The notes: generated by a model not told the origin, from the sequence alone. Numbered from the stretch's first letter, positions 8,292 to 19,270 are shown. The stretch is 64,000 nt of DNA from Acinetobacter albensis (GCF_900095025.1 NZ_FMBK01000003.1:1-64000), one strand, 5' to 3'. A program made the numbers and translations.

Positions 8292-10988
8292 TTAGGTCAT
8301 ATTCTCACTTTCTGGCATCGGAGCAATATAAGCAATGATGAGCATCACAAAACCTGCACCTAAAAATGAAATGACTCGACTTAAAGTCCCAACATGAGAT
8401 AAATCAAACAGTACCAATTTCAGCGTGACAATCACTAAAATACTGCCACCTAAAATCCAAACTGAACGTAATTTTTTCCGACTGGCGTGGCTCATGCTCA
8501 TAAAGGCCAAACTGACCCAGAGTAAAGTAAAACTGAGTTGAACCGTGCTATCTTTCCATAAAGCGAGTTCGTTAAAGGGTGTACCCAAATAGACATGTAG
8601 TGCACGTAGCACAATATAACTGCTTAACCAAAGCAAACTGAGTACCGTTAATACCGCGACAATCCCCCGATCTAGACCTGATTTAAGCTGTAAAGACAGC
8701 ATCCAAATAAAACTGATCCACATTGCGATACTGACCAGATCAAAAGGATTCAAGACAGGCATGAAATAGCCTTGAAAAGCCTGTTGGGCCAATATTTGTG
8801 AACCGATCATCCAAGATATCATCAGTCCCAAACTACTTCGTGATTGCCATAGCATGGCCCAGTCTGAATGATCTTTCTGCCTATAACACCACGCACAAAA
8901 CATTAAAGGTAAAATCACCACACTCATATAAGGCATGTTGGGGACTAAGGTTAAGCTACTGAGCGCGAGACTCAGCAAAGCACCCAAACTCATCCATTCT
9001 TTTTCACTCCGCAACCCCAATGTAGGACGCAACCACAATAAAGCCAGTATAAAACCCGATACAGCAAAACCGATACGGTTAAAAGGAGATGACCATACAA
9101 TAACGCCCGGCTGACTTTGATCAAGCACAATAATCAACGCAAAAACCAGTACTGGAATAAGTCCCATCCATTTTGGCCAAATCCATGACCATGTCGCCTT
9201 ACACGCCAACATCAGTTCATTCATGAGCAAAAACCATCCACTGACGATCAATAAACTCATGACGAATTGGTGTGAATGATCAATTTCATTTAACAGTAAT
9301 ACGATTAGCATGGTCGTTGCAGACAGCATCTGCACACAATGAAAAATAAGAGTAGAATTACTCAATTGATATCTAAAACTCTCTCGGCTATTGGCCATCA
9401 AAATGACAGCAAAATAGCTCACACATAAGCTCCAATACATGCCACGCGGAAATACGCTTAATTCGACCCAATAATAAATACTGGATAATCCAGCAACGAT
9501 GAATAATCCCATCGCAAGATAACGACTAATTCCTGACTTTCGGTACAGCGCATAGGTAAAAATAAGCAGCCCTTCAACGGCCCAACCCATCACACTCCAT
9601 TGTTCAGGTAAAAGAATGGGCGGGATCAAGACTAAAAAAATCAGCATTAAACTGAAATAGCTTTGTGAAATCAGAGACACTGCATGATGATGCTTAGACG
9701 CTTGATACAGGAGTGCATAGACCAAAGCAAAGACCAAACTTGCACCTGCTTGCCAAATTTTTTCATCAAAATACATGAAATAAATGAAAATATAAGCAAT
9801 CATAGGTGCGCCAAAAATCAGGGCAATATCCAATGCAGGCTTCAGTTTAAATTGCGCAACATCTGCTTTGGCAAGCAACTGACTAAAACGAAAACTCAAC
9901 CAAACAAAGATGGCTGTATGTAAAACAATCAAGAGGCTTAATGCATTACGTTGGGATACATCTCCTTGATAAAAGGCGTATCCACCACCCACACAAACCG
10001 TGACTAAAAATGCAATTTGGTTGAGTATTTTCCAAGGGCGTAAAGTATTTAAAATTGCCACGGCAATATTGATGACCGCGTAATAACCTACCAGTTCAAC
10101 AGCAGTTGCATTACGTACCGGCAAGGTAAAAGGTGCAAGATAGGCAACCATCAGGGCCATAAGAGCCAGTTCAACTGATTGTTGTTTTAAGCTCAACAGT
10201 AAAGTTACAGCCATAATCCCTGTAAAATATAAAGCAGCCATCCATACGTTTGGAATGACCGCATTGTAATAAGCAAAAAATAGCGTCAGAAATAAAGTGG
10301 CTAAACCTAAACCCTCTAAGGCCAAGGCAAAACTACGGTTTTTTGAATAAAGAGAATATCCGAACGCTGTAACTACCCCACTCATAGCTGCAACTAAAAT
10401 CAGTTTAAAAGCTAGACTGAGTTGCCAATGTTCTGTCGCAAATCGCAGTAAAAGCACAACCCCCATAACCAGTACCAGTATCGCCACTTTTAATACAGGA
10501 TTACCTTGAAAGATCCATTGATTCAATTGATCAGTTAAACCAACGGAAGAAGTGTTTTTTTGAGTGAAGGCAGGCTGAGGAAATTGATTTTTTATCACAG
10601 CATCTGGCGAAGAACTAACTTGAGATAAGTGTGTTTGTATTTGATTGAATAAATACTCTAAACGTCGTAGCCAGCGTAGAAAGAAAAAAATCCAGAGCGT
10701 AATTCCAGTTCCAACCATCCATGTCCACGCCATGGCAACACCGACAAGCGCAACAATCACAGCAAGATATAAAGGCACTTTAGAGGTTTCTTGAACAGGG
10801 AAGCGTATTTCTTCAGCCATTTTTACAGTGGGTGTTTGGATCGCATCAACATAGTGCATGACACTCATCACCAAAGCTAAAGCACACAAATAAGTCAATA
10901 GGTGCACATCTAAAAACCAAGCCCCTACACCGACTATAATCAATACCATCAGCCAAATCATCCGGATTTCGCTCTGCCCTTTGTGCAT
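8292..10988 (-). CDS. large polytopic membrane protein, DUF2339 family
   Basis: This 898-residue protein is almost entirely hydrophobic helices, more than 20 potential transmembrane segments, broken by a short hydrophilic segment near residues 120-155. Length and composition fit the DUF2339 family, whose function is not established. No catalytic motif is visible. The gene stands alone on the minus strand, divergent from polA with a 162-bp gap, and convergent with mscS. Confidence 0.8.
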   Translation of the reverse strand: MHKGQSEIRMIWLMVLIIVGVGAWFLDVHLLTYLCALALVMSVMHYVDAIQTPTVKMAEEIRFPVQETSKVPLYLAVIVALVGVAMAWTWMVGTGITLWIFFFLRWLRRLEYLFNQIQTHLSQVSSSPDAVIKNQFPQPAFTQKNTSSVGLTDQLNQWIFQGNPVLKVAILVLVMGVVLLLRFATEHWQLSLAFKLILVAAMSGVVTAFGYSLYSKNRSFALALEGLGLATLFLTLFFAYYNAVIPNVWMAALYFTGIMAVTLLLSLKQQSVELALMALMVAYLAPFTLPVRNATAVELVGYYAVINIAVAILNTLRPWKILNQIAFLVTVCVGGGYAFYQGDVSQRNALSLLIVLHTAIFVWLSFRFSQLLAKADVAQFKLKPALDIALIFGAPMIAYIFIYFMYFDEKIWQAGASLVFALVYALLYQASKHHHAVSLISQSYFSLMLIFLVLIPPILLPEQWSVMGWAVEGLLIFTYALYRKSGISRYLAMGLFIVAGLSSIYYWVELSVFPRGMYWSLCVSYFAVILMANSRESFRYQLSNSTLIFHCVQMLSATTMLIVLLLNEIDHSHQFVMSLLIVSGWFLLMNELMLACKATWSWIWPKWMGLIPVLVFALIIVLDQSQPGVIVWSSPFNRIGFAVSGFILALLWLRPTLGLRSEKEWMSLGALLSLALSSLTLVPNMPYMSVVILPLMFCAWCYRQKDHSDWAMLWQSRSSLGLMISWMIGSQILAQQAFQGYFMPVLNPFDLVSIAMWISFIWMLSLQLKSGLDRGIVAVLTVLSLLWLSSYIVLRALHVYLGTPFNELALWKDSTVQLSFTLLWVSLAFMSMSHASRKKLRSVWILGGSILVIVTLKLVLFDLSHVGTLSRVISFLGAGFVMLIIAYIAPMPESENMT

Positions 10989-11150
10989 TATTTATGGATC
11001 TCAACCTTTGTTTAATCCGATCATACAACAGCTCAGACTTTGATTTTTAAGCATTCATCAGATATTCGGTAACACCTGACTTTATGATGTTCTATGTTCA
11101 TGGGTAAAATCACGTACAATAGCCCTGTTATTTGAATTAGGACTCTTTCA

Positions 11151-13916
11151 ATGCCACCATTTGTTTTGGTCGATGGCTCATATTTTTTATTTCGTGCATA
11201 CCATGCACTGCCACCACTAACCACTTCTACAGGTTTACAGACCAACGCAATTCGTGGTGCGATTTCTGCAATTCAAAAATTGATGCGTCGTATTCAACCG
11301 ACCCACATGGCCGTGATTTTCGATACACCTGAACCTACTTTTCGTCATGTGCTTTCCCCTATTTATAAGGGTGATCGTCCAAGCATGCCTGATGAGTTGT
11401 CACAACAAATTCCCTACCTTCACAATTTGATTCGGGCGCTCGGCATTCCTCTCTATACGCTTCCAGGAGCTGAAGCGGATGACGTGATTGGAACGCTGGC
11501 TAAACGCGCTGAAAAAGAGGGTCATCAAGTTCTCATTTCCACTGGCGATAAAGACATGGCGCAATTGGTCACGGATAAAGTGACTTTAGAAGACAGCTTT
11601 AAAGACAAGCCCATGGACGTCAATGGCGTATTTGAAAAATTCGGCGTGTGGCCCAATCAAATTATCGACTATTTAACATTGATGGGTGATGCATCGGATG
11701 GCATTCGTGGTGTACCCGGTGTAGGTGCGAAAACTGCGGCTAAACTTTTAACAGAATACGGTTCAATTGGCGGCATTTTAGAAAATGTCGACCAAATTAA
11801 AGGCAAAGTGGGTCAAAGCATTAAAGATAATGTGGAAGGCATTACTCTTGATCACCAATTGGCCAGCATTGTGATTGATTTAGATTTAAATCTCACGCAT
11901 GACGACCTTAAATTGCGTGATCCAAATGTCGAGCAACTGCGCAGTTTATATACTGAACTTGAGTTTCGTAACCAATTACAATCATTAGATCATCCCAACA
12001 ATCCAAATAGTTCAGTCTATAAACAAAGTGCTCAAGCCATTCAAGCATCTGCACGTCCGCAACCAAATATTCCAACCGAAGATCAAGCTGATTCGACCAG
12101 TGTAGATGATCAATTGGGACAAGCGACGTATCATACAGTACTCAGTCAAGCGGATTGGGATACCTTATTCACACGCCTAAATACCGAAAAACGTTTTGCT
12201 TTTGATACTGAAACCACCAGTTTAGATTACCGTATTGCTGAAATGGTCGGATTTTCAGTCGCTTTTGATGCGGATGATGCTTACTACGTTCCGTTGGCAC
12301 ACGATTATGAAGGCGCACCTGAACAACTCAATCGTGAAACAATTCTATCCCAAATTAAGCCTATTTTAGAAAATCCATCCGTTGACAAAATTGGACATCA
12401 TTTAAAATATGATGCACACATTTTGCAAAATCATGGCATTGAATTACAAGGCTGGTATTTCGATACCATGCTAGCCTCTTATGTTGTTAACTCTGTGGCA
12501 ACGCGTCATGGCATGGATGATGTGGCACGTTTATATTTAAGCCACTTAACCACGACCTATGAACAGGTTGCAGGCAAAGGCGTTAAACAAAAAACTTTTA
12601 ATCAGATTGAAATCGAAACAGCCGCACATTATGCCGCTGAAGATGCGCATGTCACTTATCGCCTCTACGAAGTATTGTCTGAAAAATTAAAAGCCTCACC
12701 TGAACTCGACAGTATTTTACATAAAATTGAAATGCCAGTGGCACGTGTCCTAACCCACATGGAAGAAAATGGCATTGAACTTGATCTGAAATTTCTTGAT
12801 CAATTAAGCGTCGAATTTTCAAATACTATTCAAAATTTAGAACAGCAAGTCATTGAATTGGCAGGCGAACCATTTAATGTCAGCTCACCAAAGCAAGTGG
12901 GTGAAATATTATTTGAGAAGCTGGGCATTAAAGGCGGTAAGAAAACGTCTACTGGTCAATACAGCACCAGTGAAAGTATTTTAGAAAAAATTGATCACCC
13001 AATTAGCGCGCTCATTTTAGAATATCGTGGGCTTTCAAAACTTAAAAGCACTTATACCGACGGCTTACAAAAACAGGCCAATAATAACAGTGCGCGAGTC
13101 CATACCAGCTATCATCAAGCCCTAACCGCAACGGGTCGTTTATCCTCAACAGACCCCAATCTGCAAAACATTCCTATTCGTGCAGAAATTGGTCGTCAAA
13201 TTCGTAAAGCATTTGTCGCACCTGAAGGTCGAGTATTGCTGGCAGCCGATTATTCACAAATTGAACTGCGTTTAATGGCACACCTTTCTCAAGATGAAGC
13301 GCTAGTTCATGCATTTCAGCATGGTCAAGATGTCCATCGTCGAACTGCTGCTGAAGTTTTAGGCATTGAACTTGAGGATGTGACGCATGACCAACGCCGT
13401 CAAGCCAAAGCAGTGAACTTTGGTCTGTTATACGGCATGTCTGAATTTGGTCTGATTCGCCAATTAGGGTTTAGCCGAGAAGAATCACAGAATTACATTA
13501 AGCAATATTTCCATCGCTATCCGGGAATTTATGAATACATGCAACGTACCCGTCAAATTGCATCAGAACAAGGTTTTGTTGAAACGATTTTGGGTCGACG
13601 TTTATATACACCTGACATTGATGCACGAAATATGATGGTCCGTAAAGCGGCTGAACGTGCTGCTATTAATGCACCCTTGCAAGGGAGTGCTGCAGATATT
13701 ATTAAAATAGCCATGATTGAAGTTGATAAAATGCTGCCCAAAGATCAAGCCAAAATGTTATTGCAGGTTCACGATGAATTGGTCTTTGAAGTTGATGCTG
13801 ATCTGGCCGATGAATTGGCACCCAAATTGGCAGACATAATGCAATCAGTCGTGAAGCTTTCAGTGCCTTTAATTGTTGAAGTAGGTAAAGGCAATAACTG
13901 GGATGAAGCACATTAA
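11151..13916 (+). CDS. polA: DNA polymerase I
   Basis: Pol I removes RNA primers and fills gaps during replication and excision repair. All three activities look intact. The N-terminal 5' nuclease (about 1-290) includes GAEADDVIGTLA and GDASDGIRGVPGVG. The 3'-5' exonuclease keeps its DxE motif (DTETTS near residue 350). The polymerase domain has DYSQIELR (near 699), RRQAKAVNFGLLYG and QVHDELVFE (near 872). At 921 residues it is close to the E. coli enzyme (928). The 217 bp after it hold a hairpin and a strong terminator. Confidence 0.97.
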   Translation: MPPFVLVDGSYFLFRAYHALPPLTTSTGLQTNAIRGAISAIQKLMRRIQPTHMAVIFDTPEPTFRHVLSPIYKGDRPSMPDELSQQIPYLHNLIRALGIPLYTLPGAEADDVIGTLAKRAEKEGHQVLISTGDKDMAQLVTDKVTLEDSFKDKPMDVNGVFEKFGVWPNQIIDYLTLMGDASDGIRGVPGVGAKTAAKLLTEYGSIGGILENVDQIKGKVGQSIKDNVEGITLDHQLASIVIDLDLNLTHDDLKLRDPNVEQLRSLYTELEFRNQLQSLDHPNNPNSSVYKQSAQAIQASARPQPNIPTEDQADSTSVDDQLGQATYHTVLSQADWDTLFTRLNTEKRFAFDTETTSLDYRIAEMVGFSVAFDADDAYYVPLAHDYEGAPEQLNRETILSQIKPILENPSVDKIGHHLKYDAHILQNHGIELQGWYFDTMLASYVVNSVATRHGMDDVARLYLSHLTTTYEQVAGKGVKQKTFNQIEIETAAHYAAEDAHVTYRLYEVLSEKLKASPELDSILHKIEMPVARVLTHMEENGIELDLKFLDQLSVEFSNTIQNLEQQVIELAGEPFNVSSPKQVGEILFEKLGIKGGKKTSTGQYSTSESILEKIDHPISALILEYRGLSKLKSTYTDGLQKQANNNSARVHTSYHQALTATGRLSSTDPNLQNIPIRAEIGRQIRKAFVAPEGRVLLAADYSQIELRLMAHLSQDEALVHAFQHGQDVHRRTAAEVLGIELEDVTHDQRRQAKAVNFGLLYGMSEFGLIRQLGFSREESQNYIKQYFHRYPGIYEYMQRTRQIASEQGFVETILGRRLYTPDIDARNMMVRKAAERAAINAPLQGSAADIIKIAMIEVDKMLPKDQAKMLLQVHDELVFEVDADLADELAPKLADIMQSVVKLSVPLIVEVGKGNNWDEAH

Positions 13917-14133
13917 CAAGCTGAAATCAGTATTTTTCTTTTAGTAGATCAACTCTATTGCTCAGTCAAAGTAAGACTCCGCCCTCTACTGTTTAAAGCT
14001 GAGCAATATAGCCTGCTAAAAATCTAAATATTTTTTCAGTTTTTGAATAGACTAAATTTTAACTCCTCATACGAGAAGAAAAAATTTCACATAAAAAAAG
14101 GACTCGAGTGAGTCCTTTTTTTTACAGCAAATT
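13917..14133 (+). ncRNA. candidate small RNA region downstream of polA
   Basis: The region has no protein gene. TATTGCTCAG (13956-13965) pairs perfectly with CTGAGCAATA (13999-14008) around a 33-nt loop, and a strong rho-independent terminator follows at 14100-14123. The sRNAs Spot 42 (E. coli) and ErsA (Pseudomonas) are encoded at this position beside polA, so a positional counterpart is possible. I cannot define a promoter, and no sequence match to those RNAs is claimed. The structure could instead be the polA mRNA 3' end. Confidence 0.3.
14100..14123 (+). terminator. bidirectional terminator between polA and yggT
   Basis: GGACTC (14100-14105), loop GAGT, GAGTCC (14110-14115) is flanked by an A-tract on the left and T8 on the right. 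It can serve both the plus-strand polA region and the convergent proC-yggT unit. Confidence 0.9.
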
Positions 14134-14703
14134 TTATAAACCAGTTAAAAGCACAATGGCAACTTGGTTCATAATAATTTCTGCAATATATAAAGTCAAA
14201 AACGCAATAATCGGTGATAAGTCAATCATTCCCATATTGGGCAAAATTCGACGAAAAGGTGCCAATAAAGGTTCTGCCAATTCTTGAATCACTTCAATAT
14301 ACGGTGAACGAGACTGGGTAAACATCACCACCCAACTCAAAATAATCGTTGCAAAAATCAAGTAACGACAGAAGCGAATTAAGTCTTGAATCATGGTCAC
14401 AAAAGTTAAAATAACCAAATGAACAGGACTATTCGGCATCGCACCTGATAAATACATGACCCCAAAAATTTTAAGCAAATAGAGTAGTAACACAAGCGCT
14501 AATGCTGCGAGGTTAACACGGCCATTTGCGACAGTCGGAAAAATTCGACTAAATATATCAACGATTTTTGTGGCTTTAACGGTAGACAATACTACTGGAT
14601 TATAAGCATTCACCCCTGCCAATTGCATGAGAAAACGGAAGAATACGAGCAAAATCGCTACGTTAATAATAATGCCAAAAATCAGCGCAGAGTTTGCACC
14701 CAT
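14134..14703 (-). CDS. yggT: YggT family integral membrane protein
   Basis: The protein carries two YggT-type repeats, each a pair of hydrophobic helices around a short conserved loop (for example FSRIFP and LAPFRRILPNMGMIDLSPI). The family is linked by location to proC and to resistance to osmotic shock in E. coli, and its biochemical role is unsettled. It lies 27 bp downstream of proC in the same direction, the usual proC-yggT pairing. Confidence 0.88.
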   Translation of the reverse strand: MGANSALIFGIIINVAILLVFFRFLMQLAGVNAYNPVVLSTVKATKIVDIFSRIFPTVANGRVNLAALALVLLLYLLKIFGVMYLSGAMPNSPVHLVILTFVTMIQDLIRFCRYLIFATIILSWVVMFTQSRSPYIEVIQELAEPLLAPFRRILPNMGMIDLSPIIAFLTLYIAEIIMNQVAIVLLTGL

Positions 14704-14730
14704 ACTGGAACTTTCCTAAATAAAAACACG

Positions 14731-15561
14731 TTATTTACTACTTTCACTTAACTCTTGAGCAAGTTCTTGGCTACGCTTTTGCGCAGCAGCCAAAGCAGCC
14801 TGAATATTTTGAGAGATTTGCGCACGATCAAATACTTCAAGTGCAGCTTGGGTCGTCCCATTTGGCGAAGTCACATTTTTACGTAATTCAGCAGGTGTAT
14901 TTGCACTCGTAATCGCCATTTGTGCAGCGCCCAAAGCGGTTTGCAAGGTTAATGCAGTGGCCACTTTTTCATCTAAACCTAAGTTTTTTCCTGCACGAAT
15001 CATGCTTTCCATCATATAGAAAAAATATGCTGGACCAGAACCGGAAACTGCTGTGACTGCATCAATTTGAGCTTCTGAATTTACCCAAATTGTCAGTCCA
15101 GTTGCAGCTAAAACTTGACTAGCAAGTTCACGACTTTGTGTATCTACCGCAGCAGTCGCATACAAACCATGTGCTCCAGTCTGTACCAAAGCTGGAGTAT
15201 TTGGCATCACGCGAACAACTTGGTCTGTATCCAAGAGTTGAGCAATGGTGGCTATTTCAGCACCAGCCACAATCGACATCACTAATTTTTCAGCAAACAG
15301 ACCTTTAAGCGGTTTGAGTACATTGGTCAGTACTTGTGGTTTCACCGCAAAAACAACGATATCCGCATCACGAATGGCAGCAACATTATCATCGGTCACA
15401 TGCACATCTTTTTCTGAGAGAAAAACTCGTACATTTTCGACAGGATCGGAAACTGTAATACGTGTTGCAGGCAATCCACGTGAAATTAGCCCACCAATTA
15501 AGGCTTGGGCCATATTACCACCGCCAATAAAACAAATATTACAATTTAATGCTGCACTCAT
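14731..15561 (-). CDS. proC: pyrroline-5-carboxylate reductase
   Basis: ProC catalyses the last step of proline synthesis, the NAD(P)H-dependent reduction of pyrroline-5-carboxylate. The N-terminal Rossmann motif FIGGGNMAQALIGGL, the MPNTPALV segment and the C-terminal signature (TAVSGSGPAYFFYMMESM followed by a helical dimerisation domain) are all present. Its 276 residues are normal. It starts 9 bases after the tilS stop, so accA-tilS-proC-yggT may be co-transcribed. Confidence 0.96.
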   Translation of the reverse strand: MSAALNCNICFIGGGNMAQALIGGLISRGLPATRITVSDPVENVRVFLSEKDVHVTDDNVAAIRDADIVVFAVKPQVLTNVLKPLKGLFAEKLVMSIVAGAEIATIAQLLDTDQVVRVMPNTPALVQTGAHGLYATAAVDTQSRELASQVLAATGLTIWVNSEAQIDAVTAVSGSGPAYFFYMMESMIRAGKNLGLDEKVATALTLQTALGAAQMAITSANTPAELRKNVTSPNGTTQAALEVFDRAQISQNIQAALAAAQKRSQELAQELSESSK

Positions 15562-15570
15562 GAATCCTAC

Positions 15571-16938
15571 TCAACTGATTTTTTTTAACGAAGAGATTAA
15601 ATTTGGTTGCCAGCCACCGACTTCACAATACTCAGAGTGAGCCAACCAAAAACCTTTGGGTGTAAAAACACCAAGCATAACATTATCTATGCTTAATATT
15701 TGAATTGTATGACGCTGCCAAGGAAAAATACGTGCTTCTTGTATTGCTTTTTTTAAAGGCCAAGATCCAACACGCCCCTGTAAGTGAATTTTTTCCCCCG
15801 TTTGACGTCGAACCAATTTTAAATTTTTACCCAATAATGTGGTGGACAAACCCACTGGATTTGATTCAACACAATATTCTCCTGACATGAGGTGAAATGT
15901 TTGATCCAATTGTACTTGAAGGGTTTCTGGTAAAATATCTGATTCATTCTGAGCAGCGAGATATTCAGCTGCACTCAAACGGTAAATTTTTTGCTGATAG
16001 CGGACGTAATAAAACTGATTGAAGTGTAAGGCGGCCTGTGCATCTGACTTAGAACCTATCACTTCCTTGCGTAAGCGCTCAACCATCTCAAAACTTGGAC
16101 GATATTGATCTTGCCCCTTCATCCATACAGATAAAAGCTGTCGTTGCCGTGCTCTAGAAAGTAAGGCTATTTTTTTTAGATCTAGTTCAGTCGCTGTCGT
16201 ACATTGGCTTAAATCCTGCTGCACAATCTCTTGAAGAATATCATTGGCATCCTGCATCAAATAACTGGTTCGCGCTAAAGCCTGTTGCATTTTAGGATAA
16301 CGATTTTTTAGTACTGGCCACAGTTCATGCCGACACCATGCACGATCATAATGAGTATTCAAATTGCTGACGTCTTGAATATTTTGCACATCCAGTTGCT
16401 CTGCCCATTGGCAAATCTGCTCACGAGAGATATCTAACAGCGGTCGCCAAAGCGTGAACTGCTCACGAATATCGACTTTTCGCATCGCAGACAAGCCCTG
16501 CACCCCTGCACCAGACAGCAAACGTAATATTAAAGTTTCCGCCTGATCTTGTTGATGATGGGCCAGAACTAAAATTTCATTGGGTTTTAGATGTTTTGAA
16601 TAGGCTTGATAACGTGCTGCACGTGCTTGCTGTTCTAGATTACCTGTTTCAACGCAAACAGCTTCAATCAAGCAAGGAACATTGAGTAATAGACATTGTT
16701 CAGCCACAAATTGCCCCCAATTTGCACTGTCTTGTTGCAATTGATGATCAATATAAATGGCACGGACTTTTTCAGGAAAAAAACCAGACATTAAATGCAG
16801 TAGCAACATAGAATCCATGCCACCACTACACCCAATTAAAAAAGCACTCTCAGATGGAAAGTGCTGAATTTGATTTAAGACGCTAGACCTAAATTGTCGC
16901 TGCCAAACTTCATTAAACGCTGGTAACGTGCTTCGCAT
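15571..16938 (-). CDS. tilS: tRNA(Ile)-lysidine synthase TilS
   Basis: TilS attaches lysine to C34 of the CAU-anticodon isoleucine tRNA, changing both its codon and amino-acid identity. The PP-loop ATP site SGGMDSM is at residues 39-45, and the substrate-binding and C-terminal TilS_C domains follow. The ATG lies inside the accA coding sequence, giving a 64-bp overlap in another frame. Later starts would cut into the segment before the PP-loop. This overlap suggests translational coupling to accA. Confidence 0.93.
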   Translation of the reverse strand: MRSTLPAFNEVWQRQFRSSVLNQIQHFPSESAFLIGCSGGMDSMLLLHLMSGFFPEKVRAIYIDHQLQQDSANWGQFVAEQCLLLNVPCLIEAVCVETGNLEQQARAARYQAYSKHLKPNEILVLAHHQQDQAETLILRLLSGAGVQGLSAMRKVDIREQFTLWRPLLDISREQICQWAEQLDVQNIQDVSNLNTHYDRAWCRHELWPVLKNRYPKMQQALARTSYLMQDANDILQEIVQQDLSQCTTATELDLKKIALLSRARQRQLLSVWMKGQDQYRPSFEMVERLRKEVIGSKSDAQAALHFNQFYYVRYQQKIYRLSAAEYLAAQNESDILPETLQVQLDQTFHLMSGEYCVESNPVGLSTTLLGKNLKLVRRQTGEKIHLQGRVGSWPLKKAIQEARIFPWQRHTIQILSIDNVMLGVFTPKGFWLAHSEYCEVGGWQPNLISSLKKIS

Positions 16939-17699
16939 CTCTCATTCGCATCCATCGATTGCAATTCTTCTAAAGCTTGTTGTAAAACTTCTTTAAGTGC
17001 TTGCATAACTTGTTCAGGCTGCACATGTGCTCCTTCACCTTCATCTACCACATATTCCACAATACCCATTTTTTTGAGTTTATCTGCGGTCAGTGCTAAA
17101 GCTTCACTGGCTTGCTCCGCTTTTTCTGCGGTTTTCCACAAAATTGATGCACAACCTTCAGGTGAAATTACTGAATAAATACTGTGAGATAACATAATCA
17201 CGCGATCTGCTACCCCAATACCGAGCGCACCACCTGAACCACCTTCACCAAGAATAGTCGCAATCACAGGCACTTTTAAACTTGAAAGCTGAGCCAAACT
17301 GGTGGCAATCGCTTCTGCCTGACCACGTTCTTCCGCGCCCACACCAGGATATGCACCCATAGTGTCAATAAAGGTAAATACAGGTAAATTAAAACGTTCT
17401 GCCATGTCCAGTAAACGTTGTGATTTACGATAACCTTCTGGATTACTCATACCAAAATTATGTTGCAATTTCTCACGCGTGCTACGACCGCGATGTTGAC
17501 CAACAATCATCACTGGCTGCCCATTAAAACGTGCCAAGCCCCCGATCATTGCACCATCATCACCAAACACCCGATCTCCATGTAAAGCATCGAATTCAGT
17601 GAAGATTTCACCAACATAATCCAAGAATTGCGGGCGTTCTGGATGACGCGCAATTTGAACTGTTGTCCATGCTTTAGATTGAGCAGCTTTATTTTTCAT
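16875..17699 (-). CDS. accA: acetyl-CoA carboxylase carboxyltransferase subunit alpha
   Basis: AccA and AccD together transfer the carboxyl group from biotin to acetyl-CoA, the committed step of fatty acid synthesis. The subunit has the expected features: [13 protein letters not shown] near the start, [14 protein letters not shown], the crotonase-type [17 protein letters not shown] and the [11 protein letters not shown] stretch. At 274 residues it is shorter than the E. coli protein (319), mainly at the N-terminus. Confidence 0.95.
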   Translation of the reverse strand: MKNKAAQSKAWTTVQIARHPERPQFLDYVGEIFTEFDALHGDRVFGDDGAMIGGLARFNGQPVMIVGQHRGRSTREKLQHNFGMSNPEGYRKSQRLLDMAERFNLPVFTFIDTMGAYPGVGAEERGQAEAIATSLAQLSSLKVPVIATILGEGGSGGALGIGVADRVIMLSHSIYSVISPEGCASILWKTAEKAEQASEALALTADKLKKMGIVEYVVDEGEGAHVQPEQVMQALKEVLQQALEELQSMDANERCEARYQRLMKFGSDNLGLAS

Positions 17700-17749
17700 A
17701 GGTCGACCATTATCCCTAAATTAACAATAACTTGTTAACCAATCATTTG

Positions 17750-19270
17750 TTAATCGATAAATTGTTCCGACTGAATATTCAATTCAATATCCCAATGCTT
17801 GAACTGCACCTGTTCATCGTGCAAGTCTGCTACAAGCAAAGGCCATTGTTTGGCATCGCCAGAAACGCTGAGTTGCCATTGTTGCTCATTGCCGATACTT
17901 AATTCAATGGCAGGAAGCATCTCATCGCTACGACTATGATTCAGTAAAACTGCAAGACGCAGCAATAGACTTAAGTGCACTAATTTGCTACCACCGACCT
18001 TGGCAACATCCACTCGACTATCACTACGCAGCTTACGACGATGATGCGCAACCAGATGCGAAAGATGATTTTGATCAATTTGTGAGAAGCCTGCAATATC
18101 TGAATGTTGCAATAAATACGCGCCATGACGGTGATATCCACCGTGACTAATGGCTAAACCAATTTCATGTAAATAGGCAGCACGTCGCAGTAAATCACCA
18201 TCTTCAGTGTTTAAATTCAAAGATTTAGAAACACCATCAAGTAAATGCTGAGCAGTTTTGACCACACGTTCTGCCTGCTTAGGATCAGCATTATAACGCC
18301 CCATTAACGCTTGCACACTGCGATCTCGAATATCTTCATGCTGGAAACGCCCCAACAAGTCATACATGACACCTTCACGTAATGCACCATCGGAATAGAC
18401 CAACTGAGTCAGTTCCAGAACATCAAATACTGCATATAAAATGGCAATTCCAGCTGGCAAAACTGCTCGACGGTCTTCTTTCAACCCATCAAAATCAACT
18501 TCTGAAATGTGCTTAAATTTGAGTAATTTTTCTTTCAGTTTTTCTAGACCTTCGCGAGTTAAATTTTCTTTTTCATCGCTCCAGCCCATATTGACTGTAA
18601 TTTGTCGACACGCTTTTATTGTCCCGCTTGAACCGACAACTGTATCCCAGCCTGCTGTTTTATAGGTGTTGGCAATTCCTGAAAGCTCTTTACGCGCCGC
18701 AACGACAGCTTTATCAAAGTTTTTCTGATTAATTTCACCATCACTAAAATACGCACTGGTAAAGGCAACACAACCCATTTGTAAAGATTCTGTATGAATA
18801 GGTTCGAATTCTTCACCAATAATCAGCTCTGTAGAACCTCCGCCAATATCAATCACCAAACGACGACCGCTATTGACCATGGTATGCGATACGCCTAAAT
18901 AAATCAGACGTGCTTCTTCACGCCCAGCAATAATCTCGATCGGTTTAGGTAAGATTTCGGCTGCTCTTTGAATAAATTCATGACCATTTTTGGCTTGGCG
19001 CAACGCATTGGTCGCCACTATTCGCAACCGGTTCGCTTGCACTGAACTTAAACGTCCTACAAAACGGGCCAAACATGCTAGTCCCCGTTGCTGTGCGGCT
19101 TCAGTTAAGTTTTTATTTTCATCTAGCCCAGCTGCCAATTGTACTTTTTCTGACATTGACGCTACTTTTTTCACTTCGCCATGGTCTACACGTGCAATCG
19201 CTAGGTGAAAACTGTTCGACCCCATATCGATGGCAGCAAGCAACTCTTCATCAATCAAAAAATCAGACAT
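17750..19270 (-). CDS. ppx: exopolyphosphatase (Ppx/GppA family)
   Basis: Ppx releases phosphate from the ends of polyphosphate; related GppA enzymes hydrolyse pppGpp. The actin-like ATPase fold signatures are clear: AAIDMGSNSFHLAI near the start, VIDIGGGSTELI and GSSGTIKAC. The C-terminal half carries an HD-like helical domain (HEIGLAISHGGYHRHGAYLL). Its 506 residues match Ppx (513 in E. coli). No ppk is adjacent. The gene is divergent from trxA across 249 bp. The choice of Ppx over GppA is by family resemblance only. Confidence 0.9.
   Translation of the reverse strand: MSDFLIDEELLAAIDMGSNSFHLAIARVDHGEVKKVASMSEKVQLAAGLDENKNLTEAAQQRGLACLARFVGRLSSVQANRLRIVATNALRQAKNGHEFIQRAAEILPKPIEIIAGREEARLIYLGVSHTMVNSGRRLVIDIGGGSTELIIGEEFEPIHTESLQMGCVAFTSAYFSDGEINQKNFDKAVVAARKELSGIANTYKTAGWDTVVGSSGTIKACRQITVNMGWSDEKENLTREGLEKLKEKLLKFKHISEVDFDGLKEDRRAVLPAGIAILYAVFDVLELTQLVYSDGALREGVMYDLLGRFQHEDIRDRSVQALMGRYNADPKQAERVVKTAQHLLDGVSKSLNLNTEDGDLLRRAAYLHEIGLAISHGGYHRHGAYLLQHSDIAGFSQIDQNHLSHLVAHHRRKLRSDSRVDVAKVGGSKLVHLSLLLRLAVLLNHSRSDEMLPAIELSIGNEQQWQLSVSGDAKQWPLLVADLHDEQVQFKHWDIELNIQSEQFID

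Noticed and set aside
15245..15640. 131-residue frame opposite proC and the tilS end
   Set aside because: It runs across two intact genes on the other strand and has no family signature.
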